64,000 bases of DNA, taken from NCBI GenBank assembly GCA_001054945.1, contig JVKJ01000001.1, positions 186,001-250,000 of the forward strand, read 5' to 3'. Below are positions 47,484 to 55,838 of the stretch, piece after piece. Source of the DNA: Corynebacterium falsenii (GTDB lineage: Bacteria > Actinomycetota > Actinomycetes > Mycobacteriales > Mycobacteriaceae). The translations under genes and the position numbers were made by a program. Numbering within the stretch: the stretch's first letter is position 1; the number at the start of each line of letters is the position of its first letter. The notes beneath the pieces are model-generated. The model was not told where the DNA came from, made no database searches, and saw only the letters and a list, made by a program, of their open reading frames with translations.

Positions 47484-48818
47484 ATGATGTCTTTCAGCGT
47501 GCTGGGCACGATCTTCGTCCTGCTCGTCCTGACCGCGGCGGGCGCACTGTCGCTGATGGAGACGGCAGTCTCCTCGCTGTCTCAGGCGCGTGTCGAGACG
47601 CTGGTCAAGGACGACCACCCCGGGGCCTCCCGACTGCAAAAATTGGTGGCTGGCCGGAGCTCGCACATCAACCTGCTCGTCCTTTTGCGGACGCTGTGCG
47701 AAGTTTCAGGGACGGTCATCGCCGCCGGGGTGGTGACTCGACTGCTGGGGGAAAATGTCACTGCCTGGGCGATCGCCATCGCGGTGGTTACGCTGGTCAC
47801 CTTCGTGCTGATCGGTGTGTTGTCCCGGACTTTGGGACGCCAGAATCCGTATACGGTGTCCCTCGCTGTCGCGCCCGTCCTGCTGGGGCTGTCGGCGCTT
47901 CTCGGGCCGGTCGCTCGGATTCTGGTCTGGGCTGGCAATGCGATCACTCCGGGGCGAGGCCTTCGAGGCGGCCCGTTCGCCACGGAAATCGAGCTACGCG
48001 AGATGGTGGACATCGCCTCCGAGCGAGGCATCGTGGAAAACGACGAGCGGCGCATGATTCAATCTGTCTTCGACCTGACGAGTACCACCGCCCGTTCGGT
48101 GATGGTCCCACGGCCAGAGATGGTGTGGATTGAACAGGATAAGACCGCCGGGCAGGCGACGAGTCTGTGCGTGCGCTCGGGTCTGTCGCGACTGCCGGTG
48201 ATCGGTGAAGACGTCGATGACGTGGTTGGTGTGGTCTATCTGAAGGACCTCGTGGCTAAGACGTATTACCATCCCGACGGTGGCCGGAGCGTCACTGTCG
48301 CAGAGGTGATGCGACCCGCGGTCTTCGTCCCGGATTCCCGGCTGTTGACGGATCTTTTGGAGGATATGCAGCGCGATCAGAATCACTTGGCGATGCTGAT
48401 TGATGAATACGGAGCCGTCGCCGGCCTGATTTCCATTGAGGACATTCTGGAAGAGATCGTCGGGGAGATTTCCGACGAATATGATGCGTCCGAAATTGCC
48501 CCGGTAGAAGATCTCGGTGAGGGGCGCTTCCGCGTGGTCTCCCGACTGAGTTTGGAGGAAGTCGAGGAGATCTTTCACGAAGATGATGGGGCGGACGTGC
48601 ACTTTTCCGATGAGCAGCACGAAGAGGTGGACACCGTAGCGGGTTTGGGGGCGTTCGAGCTGGGGAGAATTCCGCTGCCCGGCGTCCACATCTCCACGGC
48701 TGGATTGGACATCACCTTCGAGGGCGGGAGAGACCGGCGCGGACGACCCAAGATTCGCTCGGCGGTCGTGCAGCGCAATTCCGATAGTCTGGACCCCGCA
48801 GACCCGGAGAGCGAATAA
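47484..48818 (+). CDS. CNNM-type membrane protein with CBS and CorC/HlyC domains
   Basis: Membrane protein once called hemolysin; members are linked to Mg/Co efflux. Residues 1-150 form a DUF21 domain with three to four helices; two CBS repeats (SVMVPRPEMVWIE onward, and EVMRPAVFVPDSRLL) lie at about 200-320, and a CorC_HlyC domain (HFSDEQHEEVDTVAGLGAFELG) ends it. ATG 47484 and the ATG three bases later are equally possible. It sits between ybeY and era, the usual actinobacterial order. Confidence 0.92.
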   Translation: MMSFSVLGTIFVLLVLTAAGALSLMETAVSSLSQARVETLVKDDHPGASRLQKLVAGRSSHINLLVLLRTLCEVSGTVIAAGVVTRLLGENVTAWAIAIAVVTLVTFVLIGVLSRTLGRQNPYTVSLAVAPVLLGLSALLGPVARILVWAGNAITPGRGLRGGPFATEIELREMVDIASERGIVENDERRMIQSVFDLTSTTARSVMVPRPEMVWIEQDKTAGQATSLCVRSGLSRLPVIGEDVDDVVGVVYLKDLVAKTYYHPDGGRSVTVAEVMRPAVFVPDSRLLTDLLEDMQRDQNHLAMLIDEYGAVAGLISIEDILEEIVGEISDEYDASEIAPVEDLGEGRFRVVSRLSLEEVEEIFHEDDGADVHFSDEQHEEVDTVAGLGAFELGRIPLPGVHISTAGLDITFEGGRDRRGRPKIRSAVVQRNSDSLDPADPESE

Positions 48819-48880
48819 TGACGAGCTTGATCGCGTGCGACGGGAAGCACCATTGATAGATAAGAGAGACGCTCACTTTT

Positions 48881-49873
48881 ATGGCCACTGAAAATTATTC
48901 GGACCCCTTTGAGTTCCCCGAGGACCTTCCGGAGGAAGCAAGTGCCTCAGCCGGTGGAATGGGGTTCAACGCACCGGCGGGCTTTCGATCTGGATTCGTC
49001 AGCTTGGTGGGGCGACCGAATACTGGCAAGTCCACGCTGACGAACGCGCTCGTCGGGCAGAAGATCGCGATTACGGCGAATCAGCCGGAAACGACGCGCC
49101 ACCCGATCCGTGGGATCGTCCACCGCGAGGATGCGCAGATCATCATCGTGGACACTCCCGGCTTGCACCGGCCGCGCACCTTGCTGGGAGAGCGGCTTAA
49201 CGATGTGGTTCAGGAGACGTATGCCGACGTGGATGCAATCTGCGTCTGTGTGCCCGCCGACGAGCCCATCGGGCCGGGGGACAAATGGATCGTCAATGCA
49301 GTCCGGGAAGCGACACCTCGCACGCCCTTGGTTGGAGCAGTGACCAAGGTGGACAAGGTGTCTAAGGACGCAGTTGGGGCGCAGCTCCTGGCGCTGCACG
49401 AGCTCTTGGGAGGGCAGGCCGAGGTCGTCCCAATTTCTTCGGTAAAGGACATTCAACTGGATGTGCTGCTCGACGTCATCACCAAGGTTCTCCCTGAAGG
49501 GCCGAGGTTCTACCCCGAGGATCACGTTACCGATGACGACGACGACACACGCATGGCGGAGTTTATTCGGGAAGCAGCATTGGAAGGCCTCCACGATGAA
49601 CTCCCGCACTCCGTGGCTGTGCAGATCGATGAGAAGTACGAATCTCCTACCCGCGAGGGAGTTCTGAATATCCACGCGATCATTTACGTGGAGCGGGAAG
49701 GTCAAAAGGCGATTATCCGGGGCAAGAACGGGCGTCGCCTGTCGAAGACGGTTCACAATGCCCGCTTGGAGATCTGCAAGATGCTGGATCGTAACGTGTA
49801 CCTGGATGTTCGATTAAAGGTTGCCAAGAATTGGCAATCGGACCCCAAGCAGCTGGGCAAGCTTGGCTTTTAG
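48881..49873 (+). CDS. era: GTPase Era
   Basis: GTPase that binds the 16S rRNA 3' end and promotes 30S maturation. G1 GRPNTGKSTL, G3 DTPGLHRP and G4 TKVDKV are present, followed by a KH domain with YVEREGQKAIIRGKNGRRLS. The 330-residue protein carries about 30 extra N-terminal residues before the G domain. There is only a weak GAGAGAC before the ATG. It ends the ybeY-era group. Confidence 0.96.
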   Translation: MATENYSDPFEFPEDLPEEASASAGGMGFNAPAGFRSGFVSLVGRPNTGKSTLTNALVGQKIAITANQPETTRHPIRGIVHREDAQIIIVDTPGLHRPRTLLGERLNDVVQETYADVDAICVCVPADEPIGPGDKWIVNAVREATPRTPLVGAVTKVDKVSKDAVGAQLLALHELLGGQAEVVPISSVKDIQLDVLLDVITKVLPEGPRFYPEDHVTDDDDDTRMAEFIREAALEGLHDELPHSVAVQIDEKYESPTREGVLNIHAIIYVEREGQKAIIRGKNGRRLSKTVHNARLEICKMLDRNVYLDVRLKVAKNWQSDPKQLGKLGF

Positions 49874-50024
49874 GGCGCGCGCGGCGCCACAATGCTCGCG
49901 AGCAATACGCTCGGGGGCACCTTAACTTCCTAAGACCTGCGGATAGCCTGAGAATGTTCTACATTACCTACAGTGCCCCTGTTCGCAGGTAGGACAATTT
50001 TCAAACCATAGCGAAAGGTTCAAT
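49874..50024 (+). promoter_or_regulatory. Promoter region of the DUF4282 pair
   Basis: Contains a GC-rich palindromic stretch right after era (about 49876-49918) that may be its terminator, then an inverted repeat ACCTGCG (about 49936)/CGCAGGT (about 49984). TACATT at about 49960 may be the -10 of the downstream gene. No gene is seen. Confidence 0.35.
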
Positions 50025-50825
50025 ATGACCACCCCTCAGGGACCGGGCAAGAACGAAAACTCAAACCCTTATTCCGGTCAGTCCAACAAGCCGGAGGATA
50101 ACGAGACCCGCTCCTTCGGCCCGGGCAATGCCACCCCCTACAGCCAGAGTCATCAGGGCAACGACGGTGCCGGTGCAGAGTCGCCATCCCAGGGTGTGTC
50201 CCACGACCAAGGAACCCACACGGGGTTCAACCCGACCCACAACGTGTCCAATCAGGGCTTCGGTCAACAAGACTCGAACCAACACTACGGCCAGCAGTAT
50301 GGGCAGCAGCCGTTTGCCGACCAGCCGGCCTACAACAACCAGCCGGGCTACGGCAACCAGCAGGGCTTCGGCCAGCCCTACGGCCAGCAGGGATTCGACA
50401 CGAACCAGGCGTTTGGTGGGGCTCCAGCCTTTGGATCCCAGCCACAGTTCGATCAGCCAAACATGGCGGACGGTCAGGATTCCTTCTTCGGCGCCCTGTT
50501 CGATTTGAGCTTCCGCAGGTTCGCCACCCCATCCGTGGTGAAGGTGCTGTACATCCTCATCATGATCATGATGGGACTCTTCGCGCTGGCTGGCATCATC
50601 GCCGGCTTGGCAATGATGGCCGCTGATTCCAGCGGAATCATCGGTGCGATTATCATTATCCCGCTGTTCCTCCTCGGCGCTCTGTTTGGCCTGGCCTTCT
50701 ACCGAGTCATGTTGGAGATGTCCGTCGCCCTCATCCGCACCTGCCAGTCGGTGATGTCCATCGATGAACGGCAAGCTCGCCACGAGACCACCCAAGGTGG
50801 GAACAACTCCGGTTTCGGGGTGTAA
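50025..50825 (+). CDS. DUF4282 membrane protein with Gln/Asn/Tyr-rich N-terminus
   Basis: Function unknown. About 145 residues of Gln/Asn/Gly/Tyr-rich sequence with GYGNQQGFGQPYGQQGF-like repeats lead into a DUF4282 domain (FGALFDLSFRRFATPSVVKV) with two hydrophobic helices. Such domains occur in corynebacterial membrane proteins. GAAAGG lies about seven bases before ATG 50025. The next gene starts two bases after the stop and carries the same domain. Confidence 0.8.
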   Translation: MTTPQGPGKNENSNPYSGQSNKPEDNETRSFGPGNATPYSQSHQGNDGAGAESPSQGVSHDQGTHTGFNPTHNVSNQGFGQQDSNQHYGQQYGQQPFADQPAYNNQPGYGNQQGFGQPYGQQGFDTNQAFGGAPAFGSQPQFDQPNMADGQDSFFGALFDLSFRRFATPSVVKVLYILIMIMMGLFALAGIIAGLAMMAADSSGIIGAIIIIPLFLLGALFGLAFYRVMLEMSVALIRTCQSVMSIDERQARHETTQGGNNSGFGV

Positions 50826-50827
50826 GC

Positions 50828-51259
50828 ATGAATGACCAGCACCTGCCGGGGCAGCCGGAGCTGGGGTCCAAAAGGGATAAGTTCCTCACGGCTCTGACAG
50901 AGACGGGATTCACCCGCTACGTGACCCCCGGTCTGCTCCGTATCCTCTTCATCCTTGGGCTTGTGGTCATCGGGGTAACGTTCCTCTTTGAGGTCTGGTG
51001 GATCTTCCTTGGCCAAGATTCACTTATCGACCAGGTCGATGTTTTGGTCGATGGGAACTACGGCGGATACAGCTCCTCGAGTGTCGCCACCAGTACCAGT
51101 GGGAGCGAAAAGCTGATCGACTTCGTCCTCCAAGTGTTGAACACCATGATCAGCATCCTGCTCCTCCGCATCTTCCTCGAGATGGCGGCAGCAGCGATTC
51201 GCACAGCCGAGGCATGGCAGCGCATTAAGCAGCGCACCCTTTCCGGAGCGCAGTTCTAG
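50828..51259 (+). CDS. Second DUF4282 membrane protein, 143 residues
   Basis: A shorter version of its upstream neighbour: LTETGFTRYVTPGLLRILFI replaces the FRRFATPSVVKV segment, and two helices separate a Ser/Gly-rich loop (GGYSSSSVATSTSGSE). It lacks the Gln-rich N-terminus. The tandem position and shared topology point to an old duplication. A heterodimer is possible. Confidence 0.75.
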   Translation: MNDQHLPGQPELGSKRDKFLTALTETGFTRYVTPGLLRILFILGLVVIGVTFLFEVWWIFLGQDSLIDQVDVLVDGNYGGYSSSSVATSTSGSEKLIDFVLQVLNTMISILLLRIFLEMAAAAIRTAEAWQRIKQRTLSGAQF

Positions 51260-51267
51260 CTTAGGAT

Positions 51268-51273
51268 TACACT
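51268..51273 (+). promoter_or_regulatory. -10 of recO (leaderless)
   Basis: TACACT ends six bases before ATG 51280. No SD is present between the DUF4282 stop and the ATG. Confidence 0.5.
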
Positions 51274-51279
51274 GGCGCC

Positions 51280-52062
51280 ATGCCGCAGCCTCGCCCTTCT
51301 CGAAGGCCTCGTCGAGGGAGCTCTACACGCTCCTTTCGCGACGAGGCCTTTGTCGTGCGCACGCACAAGCTGGCCGAGGCGGACCTCATCCTGGTTCTCC
51401 TCACCAAGGATCATGGCCTGATTCGCGGCGTGGCCAAGGGGATCCGCAAGACCAAGTCACACTTTGGGGCTCGCCTGGACCGCTTTTCCAAGGTGGATAT
51501 CAATGTTTATCCAGGCCGGACACTGGCCAAGATCACTGATGCAGCAACGATAGCGACGTACGCATCCCCGATCGTGGGGGACCCAGATCGCTACTTCGCG
51601 GGTACCGCCATGTTGGAGATGGCTCAGCTTTTCGCGGCCGGCGATGGGGGAGGGGGGTCTTTCTTCCATTTTTTGGACGCCAACCTTCGTGCCCTGACGC
51701 ACATCGAGGACATGGGGCTGTTCCCCGTGACCCTTGCGGACCGCTTTGTCCTCCAATGTCTGGGAAATTCGGGTTGGATGCCCAGCCTGGTGGACTGTGC
51801 GCAGTGTGGCAAGCCAGGGCCGCACCGCGCCTTCAACTCTGCGGCTGGGGGCGCCGTGTGCGTGCATTGCCGACCGACTGGATCGGCCACCCCACCGGCC
51901 CAAGCTGTTCGACTGTTGTGGCTGCTTGTCAATGGAAGATTGGCTCAGGCAGCCGATGCGGGGAGCGATGTGAATGTCACCCGAGAGGCTCATCGCTTGC
52001 TCGCAGGGTACGTCCGAACCCAATTGGAAACCGCCTGCCCAGCTTTTTCGAACCTCGCCTAG
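51280..52062 (+). CDS. recO: DNA repair protein RecO
   Basis: Works with RecR/RecF to load RecA on gapped DNA and anneal strands. The OB-fold N-terminal part starts at RDEAFVVRTHKLAEADLI; a zinc site is formed by CAQCGK and CVHC (about residues 173-196). It is 260 residues, with a basic Pro/Arg N-terminus. It precedes uppS after a small membrane-protein gene; in many actinobacteria recO and uppS are direct neighbours. Confidence 0.94.
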   Translation: MPQPRPSRRPRRGSSTRSFRDEAFVVRTHKLAEADLILVLLTKDHGLIRGVAKGIRKTKSHFGARLDRFSKVDINVYPGRTLAKITDAATIATYASPIVGDPDRYFAGTAMLEMAQLFAAGDGGGGSFFHFLDANLRALTHIEDMGLFPVTLADRFVLQCLGNSGWMPSLVDCAQCGKPGPHRAFNSAAGGAVCVHCRPTGSATPPAQAVRLLWLLVNGRLAQAADAGSDVNVTREAHRLLAGYVRTQLETACPAFSNLA

Positions 52063-52150
52063 GTGGTTCCAAGAAGGTCCGGTAATGTTCCGGTGTGATT
52101 TCTCGGCTAGATGAAAGTGATGTGTGGAATTACCGGTGAAGGATGCCCAG

Positions 52151-52870
52151 ATGACAACCTCCTCATCTCACAAGACAGCGAATTCGGGTCTGTTGATTCT
52201 GGCCTCAATCCTGCTGGTCTTGGCGGCGATCTTGCCGTGGAGCCGGGCTATTAGCGAGATTCATGTCGATAACTATGGGATCCAGATGGACTCTCAAACG
52301 ATCGCCGAATCCAGCGGGCTGGGAAAGCTAGAATCGCACTATTCTGCGCACAACAACCTTGACGAGGCGAATAGTGTGGGCGGCTACCAAGACCTGGCTG
52401 GTCAGGATGAACAACAGGGACGAGCTGAGGCGAAACAGTTGATCGAGGGGTCACCGGATCCGCTCCGGATTGTCCTTATCGTCACTGTGTCGGCGGCCGT
52501 GGCAGCTGCGCTGTTTGCCGCCCTTGCGGTACGCAAGGCCACGCTGGCCGTGCCTGCATTTATTTCCACCCTGGCCAGCGGGATCATCGTCATAGTCATG
52601 TCCGTCGTGAATCTGATCTCCCACGGGGGATTGGTCTTCCTGCTTGCCCTTGACCACACGTCGGGCGGGCGTACAGGCTCAGCGAGCACGAATGATGGGA
52701 CTCATTTCACCGTGATGGGGCGTGACCTGATGCTCCACAACGCGAGTAATAACGGCTTTAGTTTCACTCCCGAGGTCGGGGAAGGCACATTTCTCGGATT
52801 GGCGGCTGGATTGGTGTTGCTGGGAATTGCGGTTGGCATAGCACCGCGCCGGAAACACGTTTCCAAGTAA
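52151..52870 (+). CDS. Putative four-helix membrane protein
   Basis: No family recognised. Hydrophobic segments lie near residues 12-32 (LLILASILLVLAAILPWS), 108-130, 138-162 and 212-232; a region of about 75 residues between helices 1 and 2 is likely extracellular. ATG 52151 has AAGGA upstream at usable distance; GTG 52124 is the alternative. It is inserted between recO and uppS. Confidence 0.65.
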   Translation: MTTSSSHKTANSGLLILASILLVLAAILPWSRAISEIHVDNYGIQMDSQTIAESSGLGKLESHYSAHNNLDEANSVGGYQDLAGQDEQQGRAEAKQLIEGSPDPLRIVLIVTVSAAVAAALFAALAVRKATLAVPAFISTLASGIIVIVMSVVNLISHGGLVFLLALDHTSGGRTGSASTNDGTHFTVMGRDLMLHNASNNGFSFTPEVGEGTFLGLAAGLVLLGIAVGIAPRRKHVSK

Positions 52871-52888
52871 ACAAGGGGAGCTGGCAAG

Positions 52889-53641
52889 ATGGATAGGGTG
52901 AGCAACGTAGAAAGAACGGACATTCCCCGTGAATTCATCCCTCGCCACATCGCGATCGTCATGGATGGCAATGGGCGTTGGGCTCAAGAGCGTGGCTTGC
53001 CACGGACGGAAGGGCACAAACGCGGAGAAGGAGTTCTGCTCAGCCTCGTCGAGGAATGCCTGGATCTCGGGGTAGAAGCACTGTCTGCCTACGCTTTTTC
53101 CACAGAGAATTGGCGCCGCTCGACCGAAGAGGTCCGCTTTCTGATGGGGTTCAATAGGGACGTGCTGCGCCGCCAGCGCGACTACTTGGACAGCCTTGGG
53201 GTTCGTGTCCGTTGGGTGGGTCGCCGCCCACGGCTGTGGCGAACTGTGATTAGCGAGCTCACTCGCGCCGAGGAGCAGACCAAGAACAACACCCGAATGA
53301 CGTTATATATGTGTGTGAATTACGGTGGCCGCGCGGAAATCGCGGATGCCGCTCAGGCATTGGCACATGACGTTGCGGAGGGGAACGTTAAGCCGCGCTC
53401 CGTTAATGAAGAAGTCTTCGCCCGATACCTGGACGAACCGGACATGCCCGACGTGGATTTGTTCCTGCGTCCCTCTGGGGAGCAACGCACCTCTAATCTG
53501 TTGCCATGGCAATCCGTGTACGCGGAAATGGTGTACCAGGACGTGCTTTTCCCGGACTACACGCCGAGCCACCTGCGCGAAGCCGTGTTGGAATACGCGA
53601 AGCGAGATCGTCGTTTCGGCGGCGTGAAAACAGAGAGCTAG
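52889..53641 (+). CDS. uppS: Isoprenyl transferase (cis-prenyltransferase)
   Basis: Condenses isopentenyl diphosphate in Z configuration to make the lipid carrier of cell-wall synthesis (decaprenyl or undecaprenyl diphosphate). [17 protein letters not shown] carries the catalytic Asp, and [15 protein letters not shown] and [13 protein letters not shown] are conserved. The protein is 250 residues. AAGGGGAG precedes the ATG. In the final RTGGEQR-type motif, the usual TGG is PSG. Corynebacteria often have two such enzymes; which one this is cannot be told here. Confidence 0.92.
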   Translation: MDRVSNVERTDIPREFIPRHIAIVMDGNGRWAQERGLPRTEGHKRGEGVLLSLVEECLDLGVEALSAYAFSTENWRRSTEEVRFLMGFNRDVLRRQRDYLDSLGVRVRWVGRRPRLWRTVISELTRAEEQTKNNTRMTLYMCVNYGGRAEIADAAQALAHDVAEGNVKPRSVNEEVFARYLDEPDMPDVDLFLRPSGEQRTSNLLPWQSVYAEMVYQDVLFPDYTPSHLREAVLEYAKRDRRFGGVKTES

Positions 53642-53644
53642 GCA

Positions 53645-54778
53645 ATGGCGTCCGAAACAACCCCCAACCCCCAGCCCACCCGGAAGCAAATCGGAACCTG
53701 GCGGCGATACCTGGCGAACGAGCGGGCCGAAGGTGCGGTGTATCGGGAGCTGGCGCGAAAAAAGTCGGGGGAGGAGCGCGAAATCCTTCTCGCCGTAGCG
53801 GAGGCCGAGGCGCGACACGAGGCGTATTGGCGGGCTCGGCTGGGGGAATACGTGGGGCTTCCGAAGAAGGCGAGCCTGGGAACACGAATGACCGCGTGGA
53901 TGGCCCGGCGGTTTGGTTCGGTGTTTGTGCTGGCGCTGATGCAATCCGCGGAGGAGCGCAATAAATACCTCGATGATGAGGATGCCGCGGAAGCCATCGC
54001 AGCCGATGAAGCGATCCATGCGGAGGTCATCCGGGGGCTGGCCGCGCGAAGTAGGGCGAAGATGTCCGGGGACTTCCGAGCGGCGATTTTCGGTGCGAAC
54101 GACGGGCTGGTTTCTAACCTTGCGCTGGTGCTGGGGATGGTCGGTACGGGAGCGGACGAGCATGTGGTGCTGATGACGGGTGTGGCGGGGCTCCTCGCGG
54201 GCGCGCTGTCGATGGCCGCCGGCGAGTATGTGTCCGTGAGCTCGCAGCACGAGCTGTTGGCGGCGAATGCGCCCGCACCACAGGCGGATGTGGCGGTTCC
54301 CAAATTGGATGTGAAGGAAAACGAACTGGAGCTGGTCTATCGCGCTCGCGGCATGGATTCGCACGCGGCGAGGGCGAAGGCGCAGGAGGTTTTTGAAAGC
54401 ATTCTCGACCCGTCAGCTCGACCTACAAGGTCGTCGGGAGACGCTTCGGGCGCGACGGGCAGCGTACCCGGGGTGCTCAGTACGCCCACGGAGGAAGACG
54501 ACACCGGGGGAGGTTCACCCGCGTCAGCTGCAATCTTCAGCTTCTTCAGCTTTGGGGCGGGAGCTGTGATCCCGATCCTGCCCTATATATTGGGCATGTC
54601 TGGGGTTGCGTCCGCGGTAGTGGCGTGCGTGCTGGTGGGGATTGCCTTGCTGCTCACCGGCGGTTTAGTTGGCATCTTGTCTGGGACCACGCCGGGTAAG
54701 CGCGCGATGCGCCAACTTGCGATTGGCTTTGGCGCTGCCGGGGTGACCTATCTATTGGGGTCTTTGTTCAATGTCTAG
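53645..54778 (+). CDS. VIT1/CCC1-type metal transporter with ferritin-like N-terminus
   Basis: Membrane carrier for iron and manganese (family knowledge). Residues 17-130 look like a ferritin/rubrerythrin-like helical bundle with Glu/His at metal-ligand spacing (EREILLAVAEAEARHEAYW, EAIAADEAIHAEVI); SGDFRAAIFGANDGLVSNLALV begins the VIT domain, with five helices to the end. It starts three bases after uppS. It is convergent with zur, its stop being one base from the end of that gene; the link to metal control is suggestive only. Confidence 0.88.
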   Translation: MASETTPNPQPTRKQIGTWRRYLANERAEGAVYRELARKKSGEEREILLAVAEAEARHEAYWRARLGEYVGLPKKASLGTRMTAWMARRFGSVFVLALMQSAEERNKYLDDEDAAEAIAADEAIHAEVIRGLAARSRAKMSGDFRAAIFGANDGLVSNLALVLGMVGTGADEHVVLMTGVAGLLAGALSMAAGEYVSVSSQHELLAANAPAPQADVAVPKLDVKENELELVYRARGMDSHAARAKAQEVFESILDPSARPTRSSGDASGATGSVPGVLSTPTEEDDTGGGSPASAAIFSFFSFGAGAVIPILPYILGMSGVASAVVACVLVGIALLLTGGLVGILSGTTPGKRAMRQLAIGFGAAGVTYLLGSLFNV

Positions 54779-55249
54779 TTAGGGCGTGTGCGGAGTATTG
54801 CCGGTGTTGGCAGACGCGCACGATTCGCACAGTCCGAAGATCTCCGCCGTATGGCCCGTTTTATGGAACCCGTGAGCCTGGGCGGTGGAGGCCGCCCAGT
54901 CCTCGACGGGGCCGCCGTCGATCTCCACGGTGGTCCGACATTGAGTGCAGACCAGGTGGTGATGGTGGGCCTCCATGGCGCAGCGGCGGTAGAGGGTTTC
55001 ACCGGAATCGTCCTGGAGGGTGTCGATGGCATCAATGTCCGCCAGCTGTTGCAGGGTGCGGTAGACGGTGGTCAGCCCCACCTTCTTCTCCTGCTTCAGT
55101 AGCAGTTGGTGAATATCTTGCGCGCTGGCGAACTCGTCAACACTATTGAGGGCGTCCACCACTGCGGTGCGCTGGCGCGTGTTGCGCTGACCAATCTTCT
55201 GGGATCGCACCGGGGCTACGCGGGGCGCGGATGCGGATGTGTCTGGCAT
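54779..55249 (-). CDS. zur: Fur-family zinc regulator (Zur/FurB)
   Basis: Zinc-sensing repressor. The winged helix is followed by a His/Cys metal region: MEAHHHHLVCTQCRT and a second pair CESC near the C-terminus. QRNTRQRTAVVDALN is the DNA-binding start. The 156-residue size is normal. It could be Fur rather than Zur by sequence alone; the position next to glyS supports Zur, as in other corynebacteria. The GAGGA SD is 11 bases upstream. A C9 tract on the coding strand (55293-55301) lies 44-52 bases before the start. Confidence 0.85.
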   Translation of the reverse strand: MPDTSASAPRVAPVRSQKIGQRNTRQRTAVVDALNSVDEFASAQDIHQLLLKQEKKVGLTTVYRTLQQLADIDAIDTLQDDSGETLYRRCAMEAHHHHLVCTQCRTTVEIDGGPVEDWAASTAQAHGFHKTGHTAEIFGLCESCASANTGNTPHTP

Positions 55250-55424
55250 CGTCTCACGTTCCTCACAATGACTTGACGAGAGTTGTCCTGAAGGGGGGGG
55301 GCGAGGGAGCGACGAATGGGGGCCGCCTCGGCAGACATTCGAGTCTAAGTCAGCGGGGATCCATTTTCAATAAGCGTCAAATAAGCAGCCGTCCCCGCAT
55401 CCTCTTCGACGCACCGGTGGGAAC
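55250..55424 (-). promoter_or_regulatory. zur upstream region with G9/C9 tract
   Basis: Nine G in a row (55293-55301) lie in the zur promoter region. Around 55355-55370 an ATCCATTTTCAATAA stretch resembles one half of a Zur operator (TGAAAATG on the minus strand), but the second half is not well kept. No gene is seen here. Confidence 0.35.
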
Positions 55425-55454
55425 TTGACTTTGTCCACAACTGCGGGATAAATT
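55425..55454 (+). promoter_or_regulatory. Promoter of the 6C RNA
   Basis: TTGACT (55425-55430) and TAAATT (55449-55454), 18 bases apart, form the best sigma-A-like promoter in the window and point at a start near 55461. Confidence 0.7.
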
Positions 55455-55460
55455 CAAGCC

Positions 55461-55586
55461 AGTTCCCTTGGAGCGGGCGTTACCCCCCCTTCGCCCCTCC
55501 TGTTACTGGGAACAGGCCCCATTCACTTCGGTGGAAAGAGTGGCCGGGACCCGCGGTAAATCCCCCCCTATCCGCGGGTCCTTTTT
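55461..55586 (+). ncRNA. 6C small RNA
   Basis: The actinobacterial 6C RNA has two hairpins whose loops carry six or more C. Here hairpin 1 is GGAGCGGGCG / CGCCCCTCC (55470-55500), with C7 in its loop; hairpin 2 is GGACCCGCGG (55547-55556) / CCGCGGGTCC (55572-55581), with loop C7, followed by five T, so it is also the terminator. A promoter lies directly upstream. In M. tuberculosis the same RNA (B11) affects growth and cell shape. The exact 5' end is inferred. Confidence 0.88.
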
Positions 55587-55838
55587 ATAGCTACAGCTTT
55601 ATAAGTACAGCACTGTGATTGCAGCGTTTTCCGGACGTCTTTTTCCGCGCTCATTTCGCTCATGTATTCCCGTTGCGCAGCAGCGACGCTGTTCGGGTGG
55701 ACACCGATGTTAAGCCTGGGGTGAAGGAAGGTTGAGGGGAAATCGCAGCTAAAAGGGTGCAGCGACAGCCTGTGAACCCAATCCGTTAATATGGCTACGT
55801 TACTTGCACTTTTTGAGCATTTAGGAGCCTCTTCCGCT

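Noticed and set aside
53506..53964. A 152-codon plus-strand frame spanning the uppS/VIT junction
   Set aside because: It overlaps the well-supported uppS and VIT frames, and its sequence is Arg/Gly-rich with no motif, typical of an off-frame shadow.
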